Assembly: GCF_013214175.1 (NCBI RefSeq)
Contig: NZ_JABSPA010000008.1
Coordinates: 1 to 64,000 of the forward strand
Origin: Colwellia sp.
Lineage (GTDB): Bacteria > Pseudomonadota > Gammaproteobacteria > Enterobacterales > Alteromonadaceae
Length of the DNA: 64,000 nt
Direction: 5' to 3'
In this document: positions 1-9,665 of the stretch, piece by piece
Numbering within the stretch: the stretch's first letter is position 1
Layout of the letters: each line of letters begins with the position of its first letter
Notes under the pieces: generated by a model
Told to the model about the DNA's origin: nothing
The model's input: the letters and a program-made list of their open reading frames with translations, nothing else
Database searches by the model: none
Made by a program: the position numbers and the translations under genes

Positions 1-99
1 AATGTCCGTTCCATAATTAAAATTTAATTTACATTAATGTCCCACAAATTCAAAGAATTAGAAACCACTGCAACCAATTATTTAATAAAAGATAGGATG

Positions 100-119
100 T
101 TACTAAGCCCGCTCAGTAA
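100..119. promoter_or_regulatory. Imperfect operator-like palindrome (copy 1)
   Basis: TTACTAAGCCCGCTCAGTAA is an imperfect version of the perfect palindrome at 193-214. The two centres are 94 bp apart, close to nine helical turns. The central CG step and dyad symmetry resemble LacI-family operators; that family assignment is inference. Confidence 0.45.
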
Positions 120-192
120 TACCCATCATAGAAAAGGCTATAAATTACACTAAGATCAATTAAATAGACGTTTATTGGTGTTTTTTAGGAGT

Positions 193-214
193 GTTACTGA
201 GCCGGCTCAGTAAC
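193..214. promoter_or_regulatory. Perfect 22-bp operator-like palindrome (copy 2)
   Basis: GTTACTGAGCC is followed directly by its exact reverse complement GGCTCAGTAAC. There is no T-run, so it is not an obvious terminator. A related site lies at 100-119, and its 10-bp half GGCTCAGTAA recurs at 21406-21415 upstream of the sulfatase operon. It is probably a binding site for a dimeric regulator of the neighbouring carbohydrate genes. Confidence 0.5.
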
Positions 215-570
215 ATGACATAAAATATTCATTAGAAAATATAAGGCAAAAAATTAAAGGCTAACGTCCGGAATGCGCACCAAGTTGCCCTTAACAAAAG
301 GGCTACTTCATTTGAAGTTTACTAATTTTTTAAAATTAGATGCTAAGGGCGGTAAGTACCACAGAGCAGACATTAACTATTACAGAAATGTGAACAGCTT
401 GGATTAGGTTTTTATCGATAAACCCAAATAAAAATCAACCGCTTGCTTAGGATAACAAACGGAGATTAAAGGGGGCAGTGATACCATTAACTGACTAGTC
501 TCAGCCACCCTGTTCTATTGTTCTTGAGGTAACATCCTATAAAACTTACATTCAGTTTGTTTGAAATAAA

Positions 571-1113
571 CTACTGATGCATAGAATGATTACTATTGAC
601 CCATTTTTGTTGTTGAATGCCGTTGACATCTTTCCATTTAAAAAGATATTGCCCATTATGTCCTGCCTGAGCTGTGCGATCTGATGCGTTTAAACCAAAT
701 TCTCGCCCGCCCACTTGAGACAATCCCAACGATTGGCAGCAAAGCCAATGAAAATCCAATTTATTTCCGTAAGCAGCTGTGCAATCAGCCATGACATCAC
801 TTAATGAACGACGTGTTTTGGGAGCTACGGGCAGAGTATGTAATATATAGGGAGAAACTCCTCCCCCCCAGCTATAAGCGTTATTGACCTGTCCTTGAGT
901 GAGAGATGACATCTGTAAATTAGGGACAGTCTTAAATGCGCTATGTTCTGATTCTGTTTTCGTGTAGGTACCTGCCATAATTTGTTTTACCATTGTTGCA
1001 TTAAGTAATTTGGCAAAGTGGGTATAAAAGGTTAGTGAACAATTTGCAGGTATTTTTGTGTAGCCCATTGATGGTTTCCAACTACCATGTCCATGAAGAT
1101 AAACTGTTGTCAT
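571..1113 (-). CDS. Stv-type putative adhesin-domain protein
   Basis: A 180-residue protein. The start at 1113 was chosen over an upstream ATG at 1206 because AAAGGAAC lies just upstream and the conserved part begins right there with TTVYLHGHGSWKP. That opening, together with the following segment around SLTFYTHFAKLL and a WLCCQSLG stretch near residue 125, resembles from memory the family annotated as putative adhesin Stv domain. No signal peptide or membrane segment is visible, so export is not evident. It lies downstream of the fucosidase gene, but nothing ties it to sugar use. The family call is recollection, not a search, and the function is unknown. Confidence 0.5.
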   Translation of the reverse strand: MTTVYLHGHGSWKPSMGYTKIPANCSLTFYTHFAKLLNATMVKQIMAGTYTKTESEHSAFKTVPNLQMSSLTQGQVNNAYSWGGGVSPYILHTLPVAPKTRRSLSDVMADCTAAYGNKLDFHWLCCQSLGLSQVGGREFGLNASDRTAQAGHNGQYLFKWKDVNGIQQQKWVNSNHSMHQ

Positions 1114-1300
1114 AATTATGTTCCTTTTTATATAATTATCGTTCATCACAATCATAATGTGAGAGAAAAAATTATACAACATCTTAAAACTAGCTATTGT
1201 ACTCATGTCATGCCTTCATACTTTCAGAGTATTTAAACTAATACTTTCAGTGAACACTTTACAAGACAATATAAAGTGCACATAAAAGGAAAGATTCCTG

Positions 1301-3232
1301 CTACTTTTCTGGTATTAACTCTATCGACTCAATATCAATGTTCATAGCACGATAGCGCTGGTCTTGTGCTTTAAATTCCTTGGTGCTGGCTTTAAGCTCA
1401 AATACTTGTCCTTGCTTTAAAATAACTTTCTGAATACCCGTCTCGGTAAAGTTCAATACGCCAACACTACTTTGCACAAAGTCCCCTGCGCTTTTACTCA
1501 CTACTTTATTTACAGTAAGCTTTTGCTCATTACCATCAAATGACTGTAGTTTTTCGACTTTTTGTCCTTGGCCTTTTAGCTTAAAGGCAAGCTCATTGCT
1601 AGCATTGACAAAAATAAAGTCTTTATCTTTATAACGCATTTTATAGCTGATATTCACTTGGTAGCTACCTACTTTTGGCACATCAACATACCAGCTACGA
1701 GAGAAGTCTTTTAACATCGAGCGATAACTTTGCTTACCAAACTTGCCCTCTTTAGTTGCTTGCTCGCCTACTAAGCTGATAACACCATTTTCATCGGTTT
1801 TGCTATGTCGAGGCACAATTGATAAATCGCCACTGTAATCTAGCTTTAAGATGGTTAAGTTAAGATCTTTTTTGACACCAGATAAGTCAATAATGGTATC
1901 GCCATTTTTTCGCTTAACTAATAATTTATTATTGCCATTACTATAGGAATAGCTTAATGGCGTAACTTGCTGCACGCTATTTTCTAAGCCCGGTAATGTT
2001 AATTGATTATCTGCAGGCCAGTTGTGAATATGTAAGTACAAAGCACCTTCTTTTGTCGATACTTGTCCCCAATCCAATTTAAGGAATGGGTTTAAACCGG
2101 TTTCAAAAATAGCTTCTCTGTTTTTATCCACCCATTTACCAACGCCGACTAAAACATCTTTTTCATAAGCTAGAATGCTACCATCACCTTTTGGTCCGAT
2201 GTTTAATAAGAAGTTACCGCCCATACTGGCGATATCCGAAAGTTTTCTAACTTGTACCGAAACTTGCTCTTCAAGTGGTAAACCTTTCACCCACGATTTA
2301 TAACCCCAGGTATGATAAAAGGTGCCTGGTGTTTCCCACGGGTAATCGGTAATCGGAGAGTCTGGCACATGGTTGTCTGGCATAGTTAAAAAGTCACCTT
2401 GATTATTCATCAACCGACCATTAATTAAGGCATTGGGTTGGTACTTTTTCACCACGTCTCGAAAGCGTTTACTTTGCGCAAGCGTTGGCTCGCCCATATC
2501 AAAAAACACTTCTACAATGTCGCCATAATTAGTCATTAGCTCTTCAAGCTGCGCCACTTGAAAGTCTTCATTGGCTTTTGATACTTTAGAAAAGACACTG
2601 ATCTTGCCGTCAGTTGGGTTACGCTCAGGGTTTGGTCCATTAAAATGCCAATCCGGGGTTGAGTAATATAAACCCAGTTTTAAACCATGACGTTTGGTGG
2701 CCTCGCTTAGCTCTTTTAATAAATCTTTTTTATAAGGGGTGTAATCAACAATATCAAAATCGGTATGCTTAGTATCAAACATGGCAAAACCATCATGATG
2801 CTTAGTGGTTAATACGATGTAACGCATGCCCGCTTGTTTAGCCAGTAAAACAATGGCATCTGCATCAAAGTTACTTGGATTGAATTTTTTTACGACTTCT
2901 TGGTAATCTTCTTGAGAAATATCAGCATGACGCTGAATTTGCTCACCGAGCTTTTCAATCTCTTTGCCCTGCCATACACCAGCAAGATCAGCATATGCTC
3001 CGAAATGTATAAATAAACCAAAACGCATCGCTTGCCACTTGGCAATAGCCTGCTTCGTTTGCTTTTGTTGTTGAGAGCTTTCATAAAGCTGAGTTTGTGC
3101 TTGGCTAAGAGGTTTAGGTGTCTCTGCATTTATTTGCTGCGGATTGCAGCCTGTTAACACAAATGCAGAAATTAAACTTGTAAGTACTACCTGCTTAGAT
3201 AGCTTTGGAAACTTAGGTAAACGAGACCGCAT
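1301..3232 (-). CDS. Alpha-L-fucosidase, GH29 family lipoprotein
   Basis: 643 residues. The signal peptide has a lipobox LTGC with Cys29, so the enzyme is probably anchored on a membrane facing the periplasm or the surface. The GH29 barrel begins with the RFGLFIHFGAYADLAGVW segment (about residues 70-87). A TTKHHDGFAMFD motif follows. VFFDMGEP near residue 243 carries the likely nucleophile Asp of this family. The C-terminal third (about 400-643) looks like beta-sandwich accessory domains. It should release terminal L-fucose from oligosaccharides. The fucose dehydrogenase-like gene, TonB receptor and sulfatases nearby fit a sulfated fucan or fucoidan pathway. Ribosome site AAGGA lies about 11 bases upstream. 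Confidence 0.85.
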   Translation of the reverse strand: MRSRLPKFPKLSKQVVLTSLISAFVLTGCNPQQINAETPKPLSQAQTQLYESSQQQKQTKQAIAKWQAMRFGLFIHFGAYADLAGVWQGKEIEKLGEQIQRHADISQEDYQEVVKKFNPSNFDADAIVLLAKQAGMRYIVLTTKHHDGFAMFDTKHTDFDIVDYTPYKKDLLKELSEATKRHGLKLGLYYSTPDWHFNGPNPERNPTDGKISVFSKVSKANEDFQVAQLEELMTNYGDIVEVFFDMGEPTLAQSKRFRDVVKKYQPNALINGRLMNNQGDFLTMPDNHVPDSPITDYPWETPGTFYHTWGYKSWVKGLPLEEQVSVQVRKLSDIASMGGNFLLNIGPKGDGSILAYEKDVLVGVGKWVDKNREAIFETGLNPFLKLDWGQVSTKEGALYLHIHNWPADNQLTLPGLENSVQQVTPLSYSYSNGNNKLLVKRKNGDTIIDLSGVKKDLNLTILKLDYSGDLSIVPRHSKTDENGVISLVGEQATKEGKFGKQSYRSMLKDFSRSWYVDVPKVGSYQVNISYKMRYKDKDFIFVNASNELAFKLKGQGQKVEKLQSFDGNEQKLTVNKVVSKSAGDFVQSSVGVLNFTETGIQKVILKQGQVFELKASTKEFKAQDQRYRAMNIDIESIELIPEK

Positions 3233-3423
3233 AATTTAAAAATCCTTAATGAGCATAAAAAGCACCTAGGTACTTGCCCTTAATAAAACAGCAGCAAATA
3301 TGCACTTTATCTTTTGTAAAACACCAATCAGGTGGCGTGATTTCAAATATAGCTAAAGATGAATGTAGTACTAATATCTTAATGAAATTGACGTGACTTG
3401 ATGTATTTAACAGATATTTAAGT

Positions 3424-3452
3424 AAAAAAATGGCCAGTAAAACTGACCATTT
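3424..3452 (-). terminator. Terminator of the TonB-dependent receptor gene
   Basis: Stem AAATGGCCAGT / ACTGACCATTT with a small loop. On the minus strand it is followed by a run of seven T, just downstream of the receptor stop codon. One mismatch in the stem. Confidence 0.65.
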
Positions 3453-3508
3453 AAGTGGATTAACATTAAGTTTGCATGGAAGTGACCAATTCAATTAACT
3501 CATGCAAG

Positions 3509-6430
3509 TTAAAAGGTATAACGCATAGATAAGCGGTAGCTTCTGCCATAGTTATAAATTTCATCGACACGGCTATCATTAACACTGCTTAAGTCACCGG
3601 TAAACTCCTTAGTTAAACCTGAGTCTTCTGGCGCTGTTAAGACATTGAAAATTCTGTCGTAGCTTTTGGTTAAGTTAGTCGCAGAGAAGCTCAGCTTTAA
3701 CGCTTTGGTAATGTCAAAGTTAGCGGTGAAATCTAACGTACCACGATCATCACGGATTTTACTGCTATTGCCACTTGTTACATCAACCAAGGCTTTAGTT
3801 CTGTAGGCATAAGCAAAACGGAAACTCATATCTTCATTTTCCCAATACACTGTTGCATTAGCTGAATGCTTAGAGGTATTGACAAATGGCAGGCCATTAT
3901 AAGGGTTAGTTTCATCTTCAGGGTCAACTATGGCTTCACTATCTGCATAGGTATAGTTAATTGAAGTACCTAAATGTTTTAATAAACCCGGCAAGAAATC
4001 ATAATGTTGCTGATAGGCCAGCTCCATACCCTGAATATCAGCTGATGCGCCATTAACTGAAGTGCGATATTGTACCTTCGCACAAGGGTCCATAGCGGTT
4101 AGTTGCTCTTCTGGAGGTAAAGCTGAACGATCGACAATACAGTTACCATCTATTGGGTTAGTAAACTCTTTAAAAACCGATGAATCATAACTAAAACTTT
4201 TAAAATCTTTATAGAAAAATGCCGCAGATAACAATGCGCCTTCTTCAAAGTACCACTCGGCAGAAAAGTCGAATTGGTCCGCTAAAAAGGGTTCTAACTG
4301 GGTATTACCGCCCTTAGCCTCAGGGGTTTCATTCAAATTTGATGACTTAAGGCGGAAATTTGGGTTTAAGTCATCAATACTTGGACGTGCCATTACTCGG
4401 GCAGCACTGGTACGTAAAACGATATTCTCAGTAAGTAAATAATTAACTGTAAAGCTTGGTAAAAACTCACCATAATCTTTTGTGTCTGTTACCGATACAG
4501 GCGCATCATAATCACTTGCCGGAACACTTAACCCATCAACAACAAACATAATATCATCTGGGTATTCATAACCTGAATGACTATTACCTTCAATTTCAGT
4601 ATGAGCGTAGCGTACACCAAAGTTACCGGTAATATCGCCAGTTAATAATTCAAAATTAGCTTGTACATAAGCGCCATAGGTTTTCTCATGTACTTGCCAA
4701 GATTTCAGAGGGCTAGACTCAAACTGACCTTCAGTGCCATTAGGAAAAGCAAGTGCAATACTGGCATTAACATCTGGTGATAACCACGTAGTTGGCATAC
4801 CTACTGGTGCGATACCGTCTAAGAAATGGCCGCCAGTAATACTACTATCTAACACGCCGTCAACTTGATCAGCAAATATTTTAGTCTTACCGTCTTCAAA
4901 TTGAGTCCACTTTTTAACTGCTTCATCGGCAATAACCGCTTTAGTGCGATCAGTGTATTTAACACCAAACTCTACTGAGGTAATTAAATCACTATCGAAA
5001 CTGCGACTTACATCAAAGTAATAACCGGCTTTAGAGTCGTCTACTTCACGCATTTGTACTCGCGCTTGACCCATTTGCCAATAACTTGCATCTTCATTAT
5101 TCCAGTTAGTACAGTAACTAAATTCTGGTAAATAATCCCCTTGAGGGCCATGGGCGTAATCAACACCGCACCAGTCGTTAGGTTCATTTGATGAGCTAGT
5201 AGCAGCTTTAGACCACCAGTTAACTTTATAGCTATCACTCCACTCTTGCGAGGTATCAGAATAACCAACACGACCTTTAACTAACCAGTAATCACCAATA
5301 GCATGTTCAATTTCTAAACCCGTTATTAAACTATCGGTAGTATTGGCCCACTGACCATTTTGTGCCTGTGTGCCTGGTTTCTTTGAAAAAGCACTAGTGA
5401 CTGTGCTCGCTGTTGAAGCATCACCCGGAATAATACTGACATCAGCAAGGACTTTTCCTGATGCGCGGTCTAAATTATTTAAGCGAGTTTGTGAATGTAG
5501 ATGATCAATTTCTTGACGAGAAAACGAGGCATCAAATCGAATATCGGTGGCATCGCCTGGGCGCATTTGAAAAGTAAAAGTACCACCCTGTTTGAGTTTA
5601 TCATCAAGGTTAACTCGCGCTAGTGCTGCATCAGGCATCATAGCTGCAGTATTATCAGGTAATGTTTCGCCCGTTAACGCGTTAGTTGCACCAGTAAAGG
5701 CTTTATTATTGGTACTATCACTGTTTAAACGCCAGCCATTGGTAGAAAACTGTTCTTTACGCACACTTTGTTTATCGTGAAATAATGAACCAGCGATACC
5801 GATGCTATCACTAAATTGATAGAGCCCTGTGTATGAGAACCTTGGTGTGGTTTCTTCTGCTAATTCGTTATAACGTGCTTCAACCGAGAAAACGTTAACG
5901 TTTTTGTTTGATGATAGCGGTGCACGGGTATACAAATTAATAGATGCACCCAGTGAACCTTCTTCTTGATTAGCTGCTGGAGATTTAACCACGTCAATGC
6001 GACTTAAAATATCGGCAGAAAACAAGCTTAAATCAACAGCCTGGCTATCGGTATTACTGGTCATCGATACGCCGTTAAGTTTGATATCATTTAAAGATGC
6101 TTGTACACCGCGCACGGTAATAGTTTGGCTATCACCACCGTTCCTATCTAATGAAACACCTGCGATACGAGATAACGCTTGGGCAATATTCTCATCTGAT
6201 GACTTGCCGATTTCTTCAGCAATAATGGAGTCCGAAATAGTTTCTGAGTTCTTCTTGGCATTTAATGCCGAATTTAAACTTGAGCGAACACCAGTAACTT
6301 CGATAACTTCAATTTCTTTTAATTTGTTTTTCTTTTCAGTCTCTTCAGCAAAGGCGTTGCTAGCTACTGATGCTGTAAGTGCCATGCAGACAAAGCTAGC
6401 AATTTTAGATTTCTTAAATTCTTTTAACAT
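3509..6430 (-). CDS. TonB-dependent outer-membrane receptor
   Basis: 973 residues from the ATG at 6430, which has GGGGAACAAC directly upstream and starts a clean signal peptide ending near SNAFA; an upstream in-frame ATG at 6487 lacks this. Mature N-terminus has a TonB-box-like IEVIEVTGV. A plug domain follows (ITVRGVQASLNDIKLNGV and the DVVKSPAANQEEGSLGASI segment). The long beta-barrel ends in an aromatic residue, YRLSMRYTF, as outer-membrane barrels do. Such receptors import oligosaccharides with energy from TonB-ExbBD. Placement beside the fucosidase suggests fucose-containing oligosaccharides as ligand, which is inference. A terminator follows the stop. Confidence 0.9.
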   Translation of the reverse strand: MLKEFKKSKIASFVCMALTASVASNAFAEETEKKNKLKEIEVIEVTGVRSSLNSALNAKKNSETISDSIIAEEIGKSSDENIAQALSRIAGVSLDRNGGDSQTITVRGVQASLNDIKLNGVSMTSNTDSQAVDLSLFSADILSRIDVVKSPAANQEEGSLGASINLYTRAPLSSNKNVNVFSVEARYNELAEETTPRFSYTGLYQFSDSIGIAGSLFHDKQSVRKEQFSTNGWRLNSDSTNNKAFTGATNALTGETLPDNTAAMMPDAALARVNLDDKLKQGGTFTFQMRPGDATDIRFDASFSRQEIDHLHSQTRLNNLDRASGKVLADVSIIPGDASTASTVTSAFSKKPGTQAQNGQWANTTDSLITGLEIEHAIGDYWLVKGRVGYSDTSQEWSDSYKVNWWSKAATSSSNEPNDWCGVDYAHGPQGDYLPEFSYCTNWNNEDASYWQMGQARVQMREVDDSKAGYYFDVSRSFDSDLITSVEFGVKYTDRTKAVIADEAVKKWTQFEDGKTKIFADQVDGVLDSSITGGHFLDGIAPVGMPTTWLSPDVNASIALAFPNGTEGQFESSPLKSWQVHEKTYGAYVQANFELLTGDITGNFGVRYAHTEIEGNSHSGYEYPDDIMFVVDGLSVPASDYDAPVSVTDTKDYGEFLPSFTVNYLLTENIVLRTSAARVMARPSIDDLNPNFRLKSSNLNETPEAKGGNTQLEPFLADQFDFSAEWYFEEGALLSAAFFYKDFKSFSYDSSVFKEFTNPIDGNCIVDRSALPPEEQLTAMDPCAKVQYRTSVNGASADIQGMELAYQQHYDFLPGLLKHLGTSINYTYADSEAIVDPEDETNPYNGLPFVNTSKHSANATVYWENEDMSFRFAYAYRTKALVDVTSGNSSKIRDDRGTLDFTANFDITKALKLSFSATNLTKSYDRIFNVLTAPEDSGLTKEFTGDLSSVNDSRVDEIYNYGRSYRLSMRYTF

Positions 6431-7016
6431 GTTGTTCCCCAGGACGAACGTAAAGCCCGTATTACTTAGTTTGGATGTTGTCGCCAAATAAATATATTTT
6501 TATTGTTTTATGTTTCTTAGCATTTCAGTCGCCGTTGCAAAACTTGCCATTATTCTACTTAGCTTAAAATATCAGTCATCTATTTCAGATGATTTTGTAA
6601 CCATACGACTGCAAATAAATGTATGGCTTTTGTAAAGGAATGTAAAGAACTAAATTGACCTTTATTAAAAATAAACACCCAACAAGAAAGAGCAACACCA
6701 ACAATTAAACACGATAAGTCCTAAATAACAATTACTTATGGTTATGCAACAAGTTAAACACTACAAACAAGCTATATATAATAAACACCAACTTACACAT
6801 GGATACTTAAAAAACTTTTAACCTGTTAACTTTTAAAGTATAAGGATAAGTCTGCTTGTTTGGAGCAGCTGCAGTGGTATATCAAGGGAGGAAAGAATAA
6901 ATAAGGGGTGATAGAAACAGCTAATTCCGTATTTCCCTTCATAAAAAGCAAAGATAACAGCAGCTTAAGCTAGAATGTGACATTTGTTTACTAAAGCTGC
7001 TCGGTATGAGCTTATA
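6431..7016. other. Intergenic region upstream of the TonB receptor gene
   Basis: 586 bp without a supported gene, holding the receptor promoter. A spaced inverted repeat CCATAC (6601-6606) / GTATGG (6621-6626) and a TATATATAATAAACACC stretch near 6774 are visible. The latter resembles the direct repeat upstream of the 9666-10790 gene. No terminator for the aldolase gene is obvious. Confidence 0.4.
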
Positions 7017-8090
7017 TTAGATACACTGCAACTCTTGATAAGCTTGCATGATCCTATCAGTCATAGAAATTTCTGCAGCATGACTCCACTTTCTGGGATC
7101 GTAGTATTTTTTATTTGGTTTATCCTGCCCTTCAGGGCTACCAATTTGGCTCTGTAGATAGCCATTAAACTTGTTATTAAAATGACTAACACCTTGCCAA
7201 TACGCCCATTGGGTGTCGGTATCTATGTTCATTTTAACCACACCGTAATCTATAGCTTCACTGATCTCAGCTGCGGTGGAGCCTGAGCCACCGTGAAAAA
7301 CAAAATCAAGGCTATTCGCTGCTAGCTGATATTTATCACTGACAAATTGCTGAGACTGCTGCAAGATAATTGGCGTTAAGTGCACATTACCCGGCTGATA
7401 CACGCCATGAACATTGCCAAATGATGCTGCAATAGTGAAATATGGACTAATACGGTTTAGTGTTTCATAGGCAAAAGCAACATCTTCTGGCTGCGTGTAT
7501 AAAGCACTGTTATCAAGGTGAGAATTATCAACACCATCCTCTTCGCCACCAGTACAACCCAGTTCAATTTCCAGTGACATTTCAATTGCTTTTAATCGCG
7601 TTAAGTAATTCGCGCAAGTGGCAATATTATCTTCAATAGGCTCTTCAGAGAGATCTATCATATGAGAACTAAAAAGAGGTTTACCCGTTTGTTGAAAGTA
7701 TGCTTCACCTTCGGTGAGCAAGCCATCAATCCAAGGCAGCAATTTACGATTGGCATGATCAGTATGTAAGACCACATGCACATCATAATGTTTGGCAACT
7801 TGATGAACATATTTAGCGCCAGCGATTGCACCCGCTATAGCTGCTTCAATAGGTGATAGACCTGAACTCTTACCAATAAAGGCAGCTGCGCCGCCATTTG
7901 AGAATTGAATGATAATGGGCATACTGGCAGATTTTGCCGCAGCTAAGGCTGAGTTTAAGGTAGAACTGCTACTAACATTAACCGCAGGAAATGCACATTT
8001 GTTTGTTTTAGCAATGGCATATAAGCGATGAACATCACTACCGGTAACAACACCTTTGGCGATTGATTTAAATAAGTTGGCTTTTGACAT
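7017..8090 (-). CDS. fbaA: Class II fructose-bisphosphate aldolase
   Basis: 357 residues, close to the 359 of the Escherichia coli type (class IIA). Start at 8090 has AAAGGACAG upstream and gives the usual MSKANLF-like beginning; an ATG at 8147 would add an unusual extension. Metal-binding and active-site segments are present: VVLHTDHANRKLLPW, FGNVHGVYQPG and DFVFHGGSGST. It interconverts fructose 1,6-bisphosphate with dihydroxyacetone phosphate and glyceraldehyde 3-phosphate. Sitting beside a fucose oxidation gene and near a broken fructose-1,6-bisphosphatase, it may serve gluconeogenesis from fucose-derived C3 units (inference). Confidence 0.88.
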   Translation of the reverse strand: MSKANLFKSIAKGVVTGSDVHRLYAIAKTNKCAFPAVNVSSSSTLNSALAAAKSASMPIIIQFSNGGAAAFIGKSSGLSPIEAAIAGAIAGAKYVHQVAKHYDVHVVLHTDHANRKLLPWIDGLLTEGEAYFQQTGKPLFSSHMIDLSEEPIEDNIATCANYLTRLKAIEMSLEIELGCTGGEEDGVDNSHLDNSALYTQPEDVAFAYETLNRISPYFTIAASFGNVHGVYQPGNVHLTPIILQQSQQFVSDKYQLAANSLDFVFHGGSGSTAAEISEAIDYGVVKMNIDTDTQWAYWQGVSHFNNKFNGYLQSQIGSPEGQDKPNKKYYDPRKWSHAAEISMTDRIMQAYQELQCI

Positions 8091-8480
8091 AGTTTTAACT
8101 GTCCTTTCAATCACAACCAAATTGTGACCTTTGACTATAAAAAACACATTGTATCACTATAAAATTAAAAATATAACTTAAAAGTGCTCTTGCTAAAGAT
8201 GTGCATAATAGAACTTACTAAAGCTTAGCTAACAGTTGCGGGGTTTACCTAATTAAGCAGCGTTTAGCTTAGCTAAATTAAGTTAAAATTAACGGATAGT
8301 TATGAACTGTTGACTTATTAGGGACATATTAAGCAAGTATTGAAGATATACAAGTAATGAATTATTTATGCATAAATGGTAGTCAACAAGCCACCATTAA
8401 AAATGACTTGCTGACTTTAAGAATTCTAGATCGGGTAAAACCTTATATAATTAATCTTATATAGAGGTTTATTTAGCTGC
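8091..8480. other. Intergenic region upstream of the aldolase gene
   Basis: 390 bp, AT-rich, no gene found. It contains the aldolase promoter. Repeats of CTTATATA lie in 8443-8487, just past the end of the aldo/keto reductase gene. No regulator site is recognised. Confidence 0.35.
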
Positions 8481-9491
8481 TTATATAGAAATGAGGCCTT
8501 TATCTTTCATTGCTTGCCAGAAGGTATTGGGAATTTGTGCTTCAACCAAAGAGACATTGCTCCTTACCCGCTTAGGTGAACTTGAGTTTAAAGCAACCGA
8601 GACTATTTCATCAAACAAAAAGGAAAACTGCACACAGACTTCCGCTGGTTTAACGTTAAAATCATCACATAAAGCATTGAACTGATCACGCCAATTAAAC
8701 TCAGCCTCATGACTCTCACGGGTAATGGTTTTGTAATCAAAATTATCACTACCAATTAAGAAACCGGCATTAAATACCGCAGAGTTAATCACGCTAACAC
8801 CTTGTTTACCGAGTTTTTTTAATAAAGCTAATGTTGATGGCCTGTGTGTATAAGGCGTAATTGAGCAAGCAAACATGGCCCAATCTAATTGAATATGATC
8901 ACTAATAAAATCAATAACACTCACATCTTTCGCGCCAACACCAACAGACTCAACCTTACCGGCATCACGTAATTCCATCAGCGCTTTATACGCGTCAAGG
9001 ATATCTTGTTTACGTTTTGCCAAATCAGCTTCATCTTCAGCCCCGGCAAGGTATTCATCGGGATCATGAATTGAAACTATTTTTGCTTCATAATCACCAA
9101 GCAAATCATTGCCCTGCTGATAGCAATCAAGAATGCCCTGATAAGAAATATCTTGTACGGCATCATGCTTTAAGTTTATCCATGCACCCGGTTCAAAAGT
9201 CGGCTCTTCGCTTGTTAACGGTACGCGCTTCCAGCCAAGTTTATTACTAATTCTTACCGTATCTGGATCAACATTGAGTGCTTTTAATCCGGCAGCCAGC
9301 GACTCTAAAGCTAAACCTGCACCGTATTTACCTGCACTATCAAATAATGGCATGTCTGGGCTGCCTTCAACTGCAGCTTGAACTAATTGTTTTTTAACTT
9401 CGCTGTCTAGCTCGACAAAAAGGTTGCCTAAACTACTGGTACCAAAAATTATTTTAGGCATTTTTTTAGCTGTAGCTGCTATTTCATTCAT
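8481..9491 (-). CDS. Aldo/keto reductase, L-fucose (threo-aldose) dehydrogenase type
   Basis: 336 residues. The barrel opens with KIIFGTSSLGNLFVELD, followed by PLFDSAGKYGAGLALESL holding the catalytic Asp and Tyr of the aldo/keto reductase fold. VESVGVGAKDVSVIDF and an NSSSPKRVRSNV segment near the C-terminus complete the fold and the nucleotide site. It resembles D-threo-aldose 1-dehydrogenases, which oxidise L-fucose to the fuconolactone in the non-phosphorylating route. The following enzymes (lactonase, fuconate dehydratase) are not in the window. Substrate is inferred from family and context. Confidence 0.75.
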   Translation of the reverse strand: MNEIAATAKKMPKIIFGTSSLGNLFVELDSEVKKQLVQAAVEGSPDMPLFDSAGKYGAGLALESLAAGLKALNVDPDTVRISNKLGWKRVPLTSEEPTFEPGAWINLKHDAVQDISYQGILDCYQQGNDLLGDYEAKIVSIHDPDEYLAGAEDEADLAKRKQDILDAYKALMELRDAGKVESVGVGAKDVSVIDFISDHIQLDWAMFACSITPYTHRPSTLALLKKLGKQGVSVINSAVFNAGFLIGSDNFDYKTITRESHEAEFNWRDQFNALCDDFNVKPAEVCVQFSFLFDEIVSVALNSSSPKRVRSNVSLVEAQIPNTFWQAMKDKGLISI

Positions 9492-9665
9492 ATTATTTAC
9501 TCTCGCATAAAGCCCTGTTTTGTTGGCCTTTTAACAAACCAAGTGAATACTCGATCTGCTAATATCTATCAATAACTACATCATAAGTGCATTTAAATTA
9601 ACAAGCAATTTAATTTGATCTTTATCTATAAAAGACACACTGTGTTTTGTGGCTATATTAACTAG

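Larger units (their letters stand above)
1..570. other. Non-coding left edge
   Basis: No convincing gene was found. The stretch holds two related palindromes (listed separately) and a 12-bp palindrome TTTATCGATAAA at 411-422. It may be the promoter region of a gene lying left of the window. I see no RNA gene in it. Confidence 0.5.

Noticed and set aside
411..422. Palindrome TTTATCGATAAA as an operator
   Set aside because: A 12-bp AT-rich palindrome is expected by chance in a region of this composition and no second copy was found.
3246..3494. Open frame of about 80 codons between the fucosidase and TonB receptor genes, minus strand
   Set aside because: It overlaps the receptor terminator hairpin, has no ribosome site and resembles no family; chance frame.
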